NCBI GenBank assembly: GCA_029891385.1
Contig: CM057233.1
Span: 12,775,460-12,839,459 of the forward strand
Reading direction: 5' to 3'
Length of the DNA stretch: 64,000 bases
Source: Erythroxylum novogranatense
Lineage: Eukaryota; Streptophyta; Magnoliopsida; Malpighiales; Erythroxylaceae
The notes beneath the pieces are model-generated. The model had not been told where the DNA came from. It ran no database searches and saw nothing but the letters and a program-made list of their open reading frames with translations. The translations under genes and the position numbers were made by a program. Within the stretch, counting starts at the first letter, position 1, and every line of letters starts with the position of its first letter. Of this stretch, positions 45,270 to 56,518 are shown in pieces.

Positions 45270-47628
45270 ATGGGTGCCGGAGGAAATGATGACATGCTCT
45301 TCACTGTGACAGTGAGCAAGACGGAGATAGTGGCTGCTGCTCTTCCGCTGCAAGGACATTGGCTACCGCTATCCAACCTTGACCTACTTCTTCCTCCAGT
45401 CGATGTGGGTGTTCTCTTTTGTTACAACAAGAAACAAATTATAAGCTCTTCATTATCAAATACTAGTTTTAGTTCCATGGTTGGTGCTCTAAAGAAAGCC
45501 TTGGCTCAAGTTCTCGTGTATTACTACGCCTTTGCGGGTGAGGTTGTGGCTAACACAGTTGGCGAGCCAGAGATGTTGTGCAACAATCGTGGCGTGGATT
45601 TTTTTGAGGCCTTTGCTGATATTGAGCTCAAACACCTCAATCTGTACAATCCTGATGAGGCCATAGAGGCAAAACTGGTGCCCAAGAAGAAGGCCGGTGT
45701 CCTAGCTGTCCAGGTATGTCTCCACTTTCCGTTCCCAAACCATACACGCAGTGCACGCTTAATATATCATTAACTTACAGTTCTGATCTAACTAGTTCCA
45801 CTATCATTATCCTCTCCATTTCATCTAAACTCTCAACTTCTAATTCAGAAAACAAGTAGAAAGCTGCTTATAAACTTTTCCCTCGGCTTTATATTTATGT
45901 CATGGCTTTCTCTTCTCCCCCTTTTTTTTTTTTTTGGTCTTTGGGTCAATCATCATTCTTTCCGTTTACCTGTCTTATTCTGTATTACTAAATCTCAACT
46001 ATTTATTTTGTAGAATTCACGCGAAATCCACGCGAAACTTACACAAGACTCACATAAATAAATAACTGAAATTATTAAACACAATAAAATACTATAATAT
46101 TAGACAAAAAATCTAGACTTGTCTGTTTCGTTTGTTGGTTTCGTCTAAACAATCAACGTCTAATTAAGAAAACAAGTAGAAAGCGCCCTATAAACTTTTC
46201 CAGGGCTTTATATTTGCGTCATCGCTTTCTCTCTCTCTGTTTTTTTTTTTTTGGTTTTGTTTCAATCATCAGTCTCTTTTCTACAACGCTTAATAAAGAC
46301 AGGACATGTGATTAGATTAGGGGTATATAACTGTCTTCTTTTGGGGATGGCAATTGGCAACTAAAGAGTGGGCAGGGGATGGAAGTCAATAAGACGGTGA
46401 CAGGAGTAACAATTAAGCTTCATTTTAATTGGCGTGTCTGTATCAGTAATGGATTAGGGAAATAATTACGAGTCAAATGTGCTTCCTTTCACTTCAAGAG
46501 GGACTTTCTAAAGGTGGGTGACAAAATTTCTCCAAAAAAAATAAAAAAAAAGGTGGGTGCCAAATATAAATTTTATTTTATTAAAATAATAATTACTTTG
46601 GTTATGATTACTAATAATAATTGAGTAATATTTTATTTTTTAATTTATAGGCAACTGAGCTCAAATGCGGCAGTCTGGTAGTGGGGTGCTCGTTTGATCA
46701 TCGAATAGCAGATGCGTATTCCATGAACATGTTCCTTGTGTCGTGGGCAGAGACGGCTCAGTCTAAACCAATATCAATGCTCCCGTGTTTCAGAAAATCT
46801 CTATTAATCCCCAGACGTCCTGGTTATGTTGACCCTTGCCTCAACAATTTGTACGTAACCATATCCAGTCTGGCACCTCCCAAAGAGCCTATGGATCAAG
46901 ACAGTGGAGATCAACTCATGAGTCGCATATATTACGTTAAGTCCGACGACTTAAATCGACTGCAGTCACTTGCCAGCTCCAGCGGCAGCAAGAGAACCAA
47001 GCTTGAATCTTTCAGTGCATTCTTATGGCAAATGATCGCAAAACATGCTGAAACACACAATGATGGGAGAAAATTAATAACATCGAAAATGGGAATTGTT
47101 GTGGACGGAAGGAATAGGCTTAGTGAAGATGAAGACGTTGACAAGGCAAAACTAATGGGTGCATACTTTGGAAACGTGCTATCCATTCCATATGGCAGCA
47201 AGAGAGTTGAGGAATTAGCTGAAAATCCGTTATGCTGGGTAGCAGAGGAGGTCCATCATTTCCTTGAAACTGCAGTGACAAAGGAACATTTCCTCGGACT
47301 TGTTGACTGGGTTGAGGCCAATAGACCTGAACCAGCTCTGGCTAAGATCTATTGTAACGAAAACCATGGTGATCCAGCTTTCGTGGTTTCATCTGGGCAA
47401 AGGTTTCCGGTGAAAAAGGTTAATTTTGGGTGGGGTTCTCCAATTTTCGGATCGTATCATTTTCCATGGGGTGGCACTTCAGGCTATGTGATGCCGATGC
47501 CAAGTCCTGTCAGAGAAGGTGATTGGCTAGTTTACCTGCATCTCTTTGGGAAGCAGCTGGAGTTCATTGAGAATGAAGCTGCCAGTCTTTTTAGGCCCCT
47601 AACTTACGACTATCTTATTTCTGCATGA
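45270..47628 (+). CDS. BAHD acyltransferase, coniferyl-alcohol-acyltransferase-like, two exons
   Basis: Exon 1 is 45270-45713, the intron 45714-46650 (donor CAG/GTATGT, acceptor TTTATAG/G, phase 0), and exon 2 46651-47628; 473 residues, normal for BAHD enzymes. They transfer an acyl group from acyl-CoA to an alcohol or amine in the cytosol. The catalytic HxxxD is HRIAD (165-169). The structural DFGWG is NFGWG (406-410), followed by [13 protein letters not shown]. The N-terminus ([25 protein letters not shown]) and [15 protein letters not shown] resemble the petunia-type coniferyl alcohol acyltransferase group, which acetylates monolignol-like alcohols en route to volatile phenylpropenes. Start: ATG 45270; the upstream in-frame codon at 45231 is TTG. 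No stop or shift is seen, so it looks functional. Exact substrates cannot be read from sequence; hydroxycinnamoyl transferase-like activity is an alternative. Confidence 0.9.
45831..46282. repeat. Direct duplication inside the acyltransferase intron
   Basis: About 130 bp at 45831-45965 recurs at 46153-46282 (AAACAAGTAGAAAGC, TATAAACTTTTCC, GGCTTTATATTT, a long T run, TCAATCATCA). The copies are diverged. Each carries a poly-T run of 12 or more. Between them is a stretch unlike either copy. No effect on the splice sites is evident. Confidence 0.75.
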
Positions 47629-47680
47629 CTCAGCGTATGGTACGTTAGTTATTACTAGCTACTTATTGGCTGGGCTGGGA

Positions 47681-47686
47681 AATAAA
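47681..47686 (+). terminator. Possible polyadenylation signal of the acyltransferase gene
   Basis: AATAAA, 53 bp after the stop codon, is the nearest canonical signal. Plant signals are loose, so this is only a suggestion. Confidence 0.4.
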
Positions 47687-48351
47687 TCATATGTATTAAA
47701 TATATATCCAACCTCTTTATCAATGTTCTGTATGGTTAATCTTTATCTTCTTTTATGCTTGTCTACTACTGATGGACCTTTCTCATTGATTGATGTTAAA
47801 AGCTCTCCTCTTTTTGGCCCCATCGTCGTCGATACAACATCGTTTTGATTCATACTTTCATGCGAATGCCATAAAGCAACTTTGAATAAACCCACACGTG
47901 AAAGACAATTTTAATTAAGATCATCTTCCAGTTGGGAACCGATGTGATGATAGGGAGTTGACGCTCATCAGATCGACACAATCTTTAATGAGTCTGTCAT
48001 GTCTCTATTTATTACATTTGTTTTTATTCGACGATGAATAAGTTATTATCATAACTTATAAATATAATCACTTCTTCCCATATTTTATTAAATTTTTATT
48101 TACATATTTATGAACAATCATCCTGTCACTTTTATCAATAAAAATCTTCCTGTCATGTCTCCATTTATACATTTGTTTTTATTCGACGATGAATAAGTTA
48201 AATATAATCAATTTTCTCATATTTTATTAAATTTTATTTACATATTTATATAAGACTTTCATAAATATCTTATTAAACATGACGGGTACAAAATTAAAAC
48301 ACAAAATACGGCACAGAAGATTAGATGCCTGCCTAAAAGTCATAAGTCATC
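47687..48351. other. Spacer with a local duplication (47994-48114 and 48149-48252)
   Basis: A 3' flanking AT-rich spacer. A segment beginning CTGTCATGTCTC and running through ATTCGACGATGAATAAGTTA to TTACATATTTAT occurs twice in direct orientation, the second copy shortened by a 20-bp gap. No gene is seen. The last five bases, TCATC (48347-48351), are the target of element G. Confidence 0.6.
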
Positions 48352-48769
48352 TGTTACGTGGCAGTCACAAAAAGGAAGATAAGAGAAGTCATGTTTTAAT
48401 AGTTTCAATAAATTGAGCTTTTTGTTTAGTGTCGTTGGATCTTTAAGAGCAATTGGGTCATGTTTTAGTTTTGTATTGGGCCACTGTTATAAGCCTTGGT
48501 CTTTTGGTGTTGGGAAGTCGTGTGTGTCTCTGCATAGAGGAATAAATTTGTTAGGATGACTAGCGTGGCAGCTGCTGTAATTAACCTCATTCTTGTTGTT
48601 ACCTTCGCGTGGATATATAGGGGGTAACAGAAAGAGGAACGGCAAGAAATATAGAATCCAAATATTATGTTAATGTTTGTGTGCTCTCTTGGAGAGATAA
48701 CCCGTTATCACAATTGATTCTCCACCATTTTTTATTCAATTTGGCTCATACTCACCCTTACCCATATCA
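48352..48769 (+). repeat. 5' LTR of element G
   Basis: 418 bp, TGTTACGTGGCAGTC to ACCCATATCA. It contains TATATAGGGGG (48613) as a likely TATA element. Confidence 0.9.
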
Positions 48770-48771
48770 TC

Positions 48772-48784
48772 TGGTATCAAAGCC
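48772..48784 (+). other. Primer binding site of element G
   Basis: TGGTATCAAAGCC, two bases after the LTR, of the same tRNA-Met variant type as in E. Confidence 0.88.
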
Positions 48785-48805
48785 GACGAGCCTAGGACAC
48801 CAGTG

Positions 48806-50023
48806 ATGGCTACAACTACAAGATCACAAGACATAAAAAAACTGGAGGAGTCCTTGGATTCCCTCGAGAAGGATAACAATAACAAATCTGACAGTGTGCT
48901 CTTCCTTAAGAACAACGACGGAAGTTGGAGCAAATCGCAGAAGACCGAGGCACAAATGGCGAGTGCGTAACTTGATTCGTGGACTTAGTCTGCAACAAGC
49001 AGAATCATAGAGTAGTTGCGACAATCTATGGCCGATGACTCTTTCTAAGTGGCAAATCGCCATGTATGGAGATGAAACGGACAACCCATCCAACCCATCC
49101 TCGATTACATTCCATTGCACAACACCCATGAGAATCATTACAAATGTTGTAAGGTTAGAAGACCTAAACGAGATTTTCCTAGTTTTGATGGCACTGATGA
49201 TGTTAATCAGTGGATCTTTAAATGTCGACAATATTTTGAAGTGGAAGAAATTCCTGACGAGGGTAAGATTAAGATGGCTGCTTATTACTTGACTGGAGAT
49301 GCTTTAGCTTGGCATCAAGGGCATACTAGGAGCCATGACATTAAAACATGGGAGGACTATGAGGAGGCCATTGGATTCAGGTTTGGTGGGGCTAAAGACC
49401 CACTGGAGAATATGAAGGACCTGACGCAGGAGGATGACTTGGAGACTTATATTAATCAATTTGATGCTCTATGGAATAGGACTGACATCACAGAGAAGCA
49501 GACACTAGCTTTTTTCCTAGGAGGGCTTAAGCATGACGTAAAAAAATTGGTTAGGATGTTCAGGCCAAAGGATTTAAGAGACGCCTATGACTTAGCTAGA
49601 TTGCAAGCTGAACCAGAACCTGTGAGAGGAACCCATAAAACATTCCCAAAAATACCTTCACCATCTTTCACTAGATCATCATTCCACACTAAAGTCAGCC
49701 CACAGCCACCCACTACCCGAAACAAGTCAAATACGTCACTGCCAACTTTACCTACTCCCAAACACAATAACTCAAGAAGCACTACAAACAAACGTTGGGA
49801 CTTTGATGAACGCAGAGCCCAAGGGTTGTGTTTTTGGTGTCTGGAAAAATATTCACCCACCTATCACTGCAAATTTAAGCGTGTATATTCCATTAGCATT
49901 GAAGATGATGAGATTGTGGAAGTGGGGCATGATCAGGAGGGGTTAATGGAGGAAATGACAGGGGAAGTAAATCCACTAATTTCTATGAATGCTTTAGAGG
50001 GTGCATGGGATTTCAAACCTTGA
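48806..50023 (+). pseudogene. Element G gag
   Basis: ATG at 48806. All recognisable parts are in one frame, but stops fall at 48968-48970 and again several times up to about 49085, in the linker before the capsid. The capsid is open from 49115: FPSFDGTDDVNQWIFKCRQY, LTGDALAWHQGH, YINQFDALW, LGGLKHDVKKLVRMF. The end has a partial knuckle, CFWCLEKYSPTYHC, with Tyr in place of the Gly before the His. In active copies gag forms the particle. Confidence 0.88.
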
Positions 50024-50029
50024 GGGTGG

Positions 50030-53000
50030 TAGGGAGTACTAGCGAAGGCATTACAGATACTCATAGACTCTGGGAGTACTCATAACTTCATTAGTGAGGG
50101 GGCAGCTAAGAGGTTAGGGTTCGAACTCACTACCATTAAGCCATTGGAAGTAGAGGCAGCCAATGGGGAGTTTATGGACTGTAAGGCAATTTGCAAAAAT
50201 GTCCAATGGACCATACAAGGGGCTGCTTTTTGTGCAGATAAGCTGGTGGTAGCTTTGGGCAGTTGTGATGTGGTTCTAGGTATGCAATGGCTATCTACGT
50301 TAGGCAATGTCTTGTCTAACTATAGTGAGCTATGGATGGCATTTGTGTGGCAAGATCAATTGGTAACAATCAAAGGAGCACCCAATGCTACAATTAAGGC
50401 TATGAGTGAGGATCAAATGGCAAAGTTACTAGCCAATCCCTCTAATTTGTCTTCTATGCAACTTTGCAGCCTTAAGGTGAAGGGTGAGAGAAGATGGGAG
50501 TTACTTACCATCATGTCGTCCTTGGAGGACAAAGTGGTAGAGCAGGCTGAGCTAAAAGAGTTGCTAAATGAGTACCAAGATCTGTTTGCTGAACCTCAAG
50601 GATTGCCTCCCAATAGGGTTCATAACCATCAAATTCCTTTGAAGGAGGGATCACAACCTGTTAACAAAAGACCATATAGATATTCAGGTTTGCAAAAAGA
50701 TGTTGTTGAACGATTAGTGGATGAAATGTTAAGAAGTGGAATAGTGCAGCCTAGTTGTAGTCCTTTTGCTAGCCCAGTGGTGTTAGTAAAGAAAAAGGAT
50801 AGTTCGTGGAGGCTATGTGTGGATTACCGAGCCTTGAACTAAATGACAATTAAAAACAAATTTCCTATTCCTTTGATTGAGGAGCTATTAGAAGAACTTC
50901 ATGGGGCAGATCTCTTCTCAAAAATTGACTTGAGGGCTTGTTATCATCAGATTAAAATGCATCCGGCAGATGTACATAAGACTGCTTTTAGCACTCATAA
51001 CAGGCACTATGAGTTCTTAGTTATGCCCTTTGGGCTAACCAATGCCCCATCAACATTTCAAGGGTTGATGAATGAAATTTTCAGACCTTATTTGCGGAGA
51101 TTTGTGTTGGTTTTCTTTGACGACATTCTAATTTACAGCAGAGGTTTAATAGAGCACTTGCAACATCTTAGATCTGTTTTCAATCTCTTGCGTAAACACC
51201 AGCTATTTGCCAAGAGGAGTAAGTGCATGTTTGGAAGACAGTGTATTGAGTACTTAGGGCACTATATCTCAGCAAGAGGGGTTTCTACTGATCCTAAGAA
51301 AGTGCAAGCTGTGCGGGATTGGCCTTTACCCACTTCAATAAAGGAGCTAAGGGCCTTCTTGGTTCTCACTGGCTATTATAGAAGATTTGTAAAAGGATAT
51401 GGAACCATTTGCAAGCCGCTGACCAGGTTGCTTAAAAAAGATAGTTTCCACTGGGATGTTACAGCCACTGGAGCTTTTAATCAACTTAAGGAAGCTATAA
51501 CTACTGCTCCCGTTTTAGCCCTCCCAAATCTTGCTAAAGAAATTGTGGTGGAGACTGACGCTTCCAACCTTGGCATTGGTGTTGTCCTCGACATCAGGGG
51601 CTGTCTGTTTATGAAAAGGAAATGTTGGCTGTGCTACATGCTATTTCAAAATGGCGACACTACTTAGAGAACAAGCATTTCAAGATTAAAACTGATCATA
51701 GTAGCCTTAAATATCTACTTGATCAGAGAGTCACTACACCCATTCAGCACAACTGGTTGGCTAAGTTAGTGGGACTTGACTACGAAATAATCTACCGGAA
51801 GGGAAAGGAGAATGTAGCTGCAGATGCTCTCTCAAGGGTGAATGGGTCAGAAATATTATCAATGGTTGTTTCAACTATCTCCACAGATCTACTAGAGAGG
51901 GTCAAGGCTAGTTGGGCAGCTGATACATTTTGTCAACAAATGATCAACAAGTTATCCTTAAATTCAGGTGTGCACGCCAATTATAGTTGGAAGGATGGAG
52001 TTCTTACTAGGAAGGGAAAGCTAATTGTTGGAAATGATGTGGAGTTACAGCTGGAACTTATTAAGTTATTCCATAATTCTGTTATAGGTGGTCATTCAGG
52101 TGTGCAGGCCACAACTAAGAAGGTAAGAGCAATGTTCTATTGGAAAAAGCAACAGAAGATGATCAGGCAATATGTGAGGGAATGTGGAGTGTGCCAACTG
52201 AATAAGCCGAAAAATACAGCTGAACCTGGCTTACTACAACCCATTCCGGTGCCTGAGTCTGTCTTTTCAGACATTTCTATGGATTTTGTGGAAGGGCTAC
52301 CTAAGTCAGAGGGCAAAAGTGTTATTTTAGTGGTGGTGGATAGATTGAGCAAATATGCTCACTTTATAGCACTCAAACATCCATACACAGCTCAAGAGGT
52401 TGCCAAATTGTTTCTGGACAGTGTGTTCAAATTGCATGGGATGCCATCCAGCATTATAACTGACAGAGGTGCTACCTTCCTGAGTGCTTTTTGGAAGGAA
52501 CTTTTTGCCTACCAAGGGGTCAGTTTGAGCTACACTTCTTCGTATCATCCGCAATCGGATGGACAAACTGAGGTGATTAACAGGTGTTTAGAGATGTATC
52601 TCAGGTGTATGGTCGGGCAAACTCCAAATCAGTGGGCAAAGTGGCTTCCTTTAGCAGAATGGTGGTATAATACCACGTTTCATACAGCTACAAAATTCAC
52701 TCCCTTTGAAATTCTCTACGGATATTCCCCTCCACTACATATTCCCTATATTCCTAGAGACTCTAAGGTGGAAGCAGTGGACAAGATGCTTACAAACAGA
52801 GAGGAAATGATCAAAGAACTTAAGCTCAACCTCCATCAGGCTCAACACCGCATGAAGCAGTTGGCCGACAAGAACAGAGTAGATCGGGAGTTTCAGGTGG
52901 GATCATGGGTATTACTCAAGGTTCGTCCATATAGACAGAAATCAATAACACAAAGGGAAAATCAGAAGCTCAGCACTCGCTATTATGGTCCATACCTGGT

Positions 53001-53313
53001 GCTGGAGCGAATCGGGAAGGTTGCTTATCGCCTCCAGTTGCCTGTGACTTCTCAAGTCCACCCGGTTTTTCACGTCTCTAAGCTAAAGCCATTTAAGGGA
53101 GATCCCACTTCAATTGCTACAACTGTTGGTCCCCCTTCTATTGATGCAGAACCTTCTTGGTATCCGCAGTGTGTTTTGGAGCGCAGGATGTTCAAGAAAC
53201 GAAATCGCGTTGTTCCACAAGTACTGGTCCACTGGAAAGGTACGTCACCAGCTGATGCCACTTGGGAGTTGGAGGAAGACTTAAGGGTTCGGTTCCCTGA
53301 TTTTTGTCCTTGA
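50030..53313 (+). pseudogene. Element G pol with C-terminal chromodomain
   Basis: Protease LIDSGSTHNFI begins near 50062. Polymerase motifs: [55 protein letters not shown]. RNase H ([23 protein letters not shown]), integrase (HSGVQATTKKVRAMFYW; CGVCQLNK; DFVEGLPKS; TDRGATFLS; HPQSDGQTEVINR), then a GPY block (RYYGPYLVLERIGKVAYRL) and a chromodomain (LVHWKGTSPADATWELEEDL), which in relatives directs integration to methylated histone H3 chromatin. Breaks: a frame change between gag and protease, TAA 50840-50842 (Lys in relatives), and a deletion of some tens of bases with a frameshift at about 51590-51600 in RNase H. Integrase and chromodomain are fully open. Confidence 0.92.
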
Positions 53314-53329
53314 GGTCAAGGACATTTTG

Positions 53330-53342
53330 AAGGGAAGGGCAA
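53330..53342 (+). other. Polypurine tract of element G
   Basis: AAGGGAAGGGCAA ends next to the 3' LTR start at 53343. Confidence 0.75.
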
Positions 53343-53759
53343 TATTACGTGGCAGTCACAAAAAGGAAGATAAGAGAAGTCATGTTTTAATAGTTTCAAT
53401 AAATTGAGCTTTTTGTTTAGTGTCGTTGGATCTTTAAGAGCAATTGGGTCATGTTTTAGTTTTGTATTGGGCCACTGTTATAAGCCTTGGTCTTTTGGTG
53501 TTGGGAAGTCGTGTGTGTCTCTGCATAAAGGAATAAATTTGTTAGGATGGCTAGCGTGGCAGTTGCTGTAACTAACCTCATTCTCGTTGTTACCTTCGCG
53601 TGGATATATAGGGGTAACAGAAAGAGGAACGGTAAGAAATATAGAATCCAAATGTTATGTCAATGTTTGTGTACTCTCTTGGAGAGATAACCCGTTATCA
53701 CAATTGATTCTCCACCATTTTTTATTCAATTTGGCTCATACTCACCCTTACCCACATCA
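53343..53759 (+). repeat. 3' LTR of element G
   Basis: 417 bp matching 48352-48769. It starts TATTACG where the 5' LTR has TGTTACG, so the TG terminus has mutated. The open frame 53587-54015 straddles its end and is not a gene. Confidence 0.9.
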
Positions 53760-55477
53760 TCATCTTATGCCAAAAATAAAAGTCATAAAAATTGTTCCCA
53801 CTTTTGTAGTAAACAAAAACAGACAAATGGCCTCATCTTATGATTTCATGTATCGATTTAACTACATCGCAAAAATTATAACTTATGTGGAAAAAGAGAA
53901 CTTAAATGATTTAATATCATATCAAAGTTATGAATACCATACCGAGTTTGATATCGAATTAAATTCTAGAACGAAACTGCATCAGATCGATCGATCTTGG
54001 GTATCGTTTAGGTAATTTTTTAAATTTATAAAATAGTCCATAAAAATTTTAAAAATTGCAAAATAGTCTCTATTGATATATTGTATAGTTATCTTGTATA
54101 CTTTACTAGTTTTCGCTTACATCAACCATGCTTTCAAAAATCTTAATAATAAATAATAATGACAATTAATATGAAATAAGTCAATAACAATATTTTTAAA
54201 TATTTTACATATAAATAATAACCACAATTAATATAAACAAAACAATCATCATCATACACACATCAAATTAAGAATAATACAAAGTATTTAAAATATTACA
54301 ATAATACAATTTCATTATTTTAATGTCATTTTATTTTATATTTAATTAATATTTTATTAATACTTTATTAATAAATATTATATAAAATATTAAAATAAAT
54401 TTAAATAAAATAATTTATTAGTAATTAAAATAAAATATTTTATTTTAATTTTATTTAATTTAAAATTAGTATTGGTAATAAAATATTTATTATTATTTTA
54501 AAAAGTTTGGAAAAAAAAGAAGGGATGAGATTTTGAAAATTTTTGAAATTTTGCAAAAAACTTCCAATTTTTTAAAATTTTCGGTATTGACCGGTGTTTT
54601 GAATATCACTCGGTACTGACCGGTATAGCCGAAATCGGCTGGTGTCGACTGATAATTAAATCCAATACCAAAAGTTGAAATCCAGTATCAGATTTAGACC
54701 GAAAAGGTACATACCAACTATACCGACTGATTACATATGAAATTTCAAACTATGTATCATATGCTCCAAATTAATTATAAGGGTTATATGTTTCTACTTG
54801 AGCTACAATTATTATTATGTTGGGAGTAAGGTAATCATGTTTTATACATATTTTAAAATCTAGGTGCTTGAGTTGTGTTTTTCGTGTACCTTGTTTATAG
54901 ATCTTGGGAGATCTCGTATAGATTACCAACAGTGATGGTGGGTGCGCAGTGATTGCAGTAATTATAGTCTAGGACAGAGGAGAAATCTGTTCCGATATGC
55001 CAAACCAACAAGTTGAGGAAGTTTGCAGAAGAAATTTGATACTACTTTTCGAGATATGAATCAACATAACACAGGCACATTTTCCAACGGATCAATATAT
55101 TCCACGAGGAAATTTGACCAAAGGATCGTCGTTTGAGTATCACCAAGGCATTCTAGTTGCTCATAAAAGAGTCCATTTCCCAATAGCAATCCTATATACC
55201 AAATTGTCGGAGAACATGAAAGGAAATAAGTTGTATTTGAACTCATAATCGTTTCAATAAAACTGTCATTAAAAAAAACTTCGCTATGTAGAAGACAATT
55301 TCTAATCTCTTAGAAGTTGTGACCTCCACAAGCTAAAGAAACTAATTTGAATTAGAACAAGAATAGATATGTACTATGGTTCTTGTTGGACATAAGATTA
55401 GAGAAAGTAAACAAAGCTAAAACAGGGACACTTTTTTCCTTAAAAAATGGTATAACCATATACTTTTCGGATCACAG
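53760..55477. other. AT-rich spacer between G and H
   Basis: Very AT-rich at 54020-54560 with no gene. 54575-54735 holds degenerate CGGTATTGACCGG / CGGTACTGACCGG words and a near inverted arrangement, of a kind scattered in many plant genomes; I cannot assign a family. 54780-55470 shows nothing recognisable. Confidence 0.5.
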
Positions 55478-55937
55478 TGACAAAAATGAGTCCCTCTCAT
55501 ATAGAAGGATATTAATTATTCAACAAATGCGACATCAATTTCGGTGCCACATTAGTTGAAAGAATAGAGGAAGACAGCTGCCTTTATAACTATCTCATGT
55601 GGTGGAGTGCTTATATAAAGCACTTCCCACTTCATACCAAAACACAACAAAATACATGGACCAAAAATCATAGCAAAGTAACGCTTTAAAGTTAGGAAAT
55701 ATTTTTCTAAAGAGTTCATGAGTGACAAAATAGTGAAGTTAGTATTTTTAGGTTAGGAAACACCTTGTGAACCATTATTTTGGTTTTATCTCTGTATATT
55801 TACTATTTGTAATAGTGGAAGAATTATTCTGAGTTTTGTCCATTGATGTAACCCAAAGTTAAGTGTGAACCACGTTAAATATTTTGTGTCCATTTTGCTC
55901 ATTTTTTTTTTCAAAAATACATCCGCTGCACCCAACA
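55478..55937 (+). repeat. 5' LTR of element H
   Basis: 460 bp from TGACAAAAATGAGTCC to CACCCAACA, homologous to 60430-60897. The first ten bases differ from the 3' copy except for TG. Confidence 0.85.
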
Positions 55938-55939
55938 AG

Positions 55940-55951
55940 TGGTATCAAAGC
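55940..55951 (+). other. Primer binding site of element H
   Basis: TGGTATCAAAGC, two bases after the LTR. Confidence 0.85.
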
Positions 55952-56134
55952 TGTGTTTTCATTGAAAGTATTTTTTGAAAAGAAGTATGTCACGGGGAAG
56001 AAAAAATTATAACAAATTTTTTGATGTGATCCGTTCAAAAAGTTAACGTAAAATGGAAAAGGTGATGAATAGTATTCTAAAGTTTTGTTTTAAGAAATTT
56101 GTAAAGTGACGGCACTGTAGCAATAGTAACTAGG

Positions 56135-56430
56135 TCCTGCGATTCTATTTACGGTATTATTCACAAGTTACTATTTAAGGGATGCCGCGGTACTATTCTA
56201 ATGGGATCTGACGATACTATTCCGGTGAGTACTATTCGCAAATTACTATTTACTAGGTCCCGCAGTACTATTCACGTGGGGTCCGAAGATATTATTCTGG
56301 TAAGCACTATTCACAAGTTATTATTTATTGGGTCCTATGATACTATTCCAGTAGGATCCGACTACATTTTTCTAGTATTTACTATTCACAAGTTATTATT
56401 TATTGAGTCCCGTGGTGAAAATTTAGAAGA
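56135..56430 (+). repeat. Tandem repeats of about 75 bp in the leader of H
   Basis: Roughly three and a half diverged copies of a unit running CTATTCACAAGTTATTATTT, ATTGGGTCC..., GATACTATTCC, GT(A/G)GGATCCGA. They lie between the primer site and gag (56519). The 83-codon open frame across them repeats TIHKLLF-like words and is a product of the repeat. Confidence 0.8.
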
Positions 56431-56518
56431 TATCTTTTATGACAAATTTTGACGTCTTAATTCTATCTTTGAGGTCGTTTTTTTCAAATTTAGCTTAATT
56501 TGACAAATTGAGGAGAAG

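Larger units (their letters stand above)
48352..53759 (+). mobile_element. Element G: chromovirus (Ty3/gypsy, Reina-type) near the acyltransferase gene
   Basis: 5408 bp, flanked by TCATC (48347-48351 and 53760-53764). LTRs are 418 and 417 bp with about 11 substitutions and one 1-bp length change, so it is among the younger insertions here. Contents in order: LTR, primer site TGGTATCAAAGCC, gag, protease, reverse transcriptase, RNase H, integrase with chromodomain, polypurine tract, LTR. Coding is damaged (gag stops, one nonsense codon in the polymerase, a small deletion in RNase H). It lies 724 bp downstream of the acyltransferase stop codon, on the same strand. Confidence 0.93.

Noticed and set aside
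53587..54015. A 142-codon open frame at the end of G
   Set aside because: It crosses the LTR end into flanking DNA and resembles nothing.
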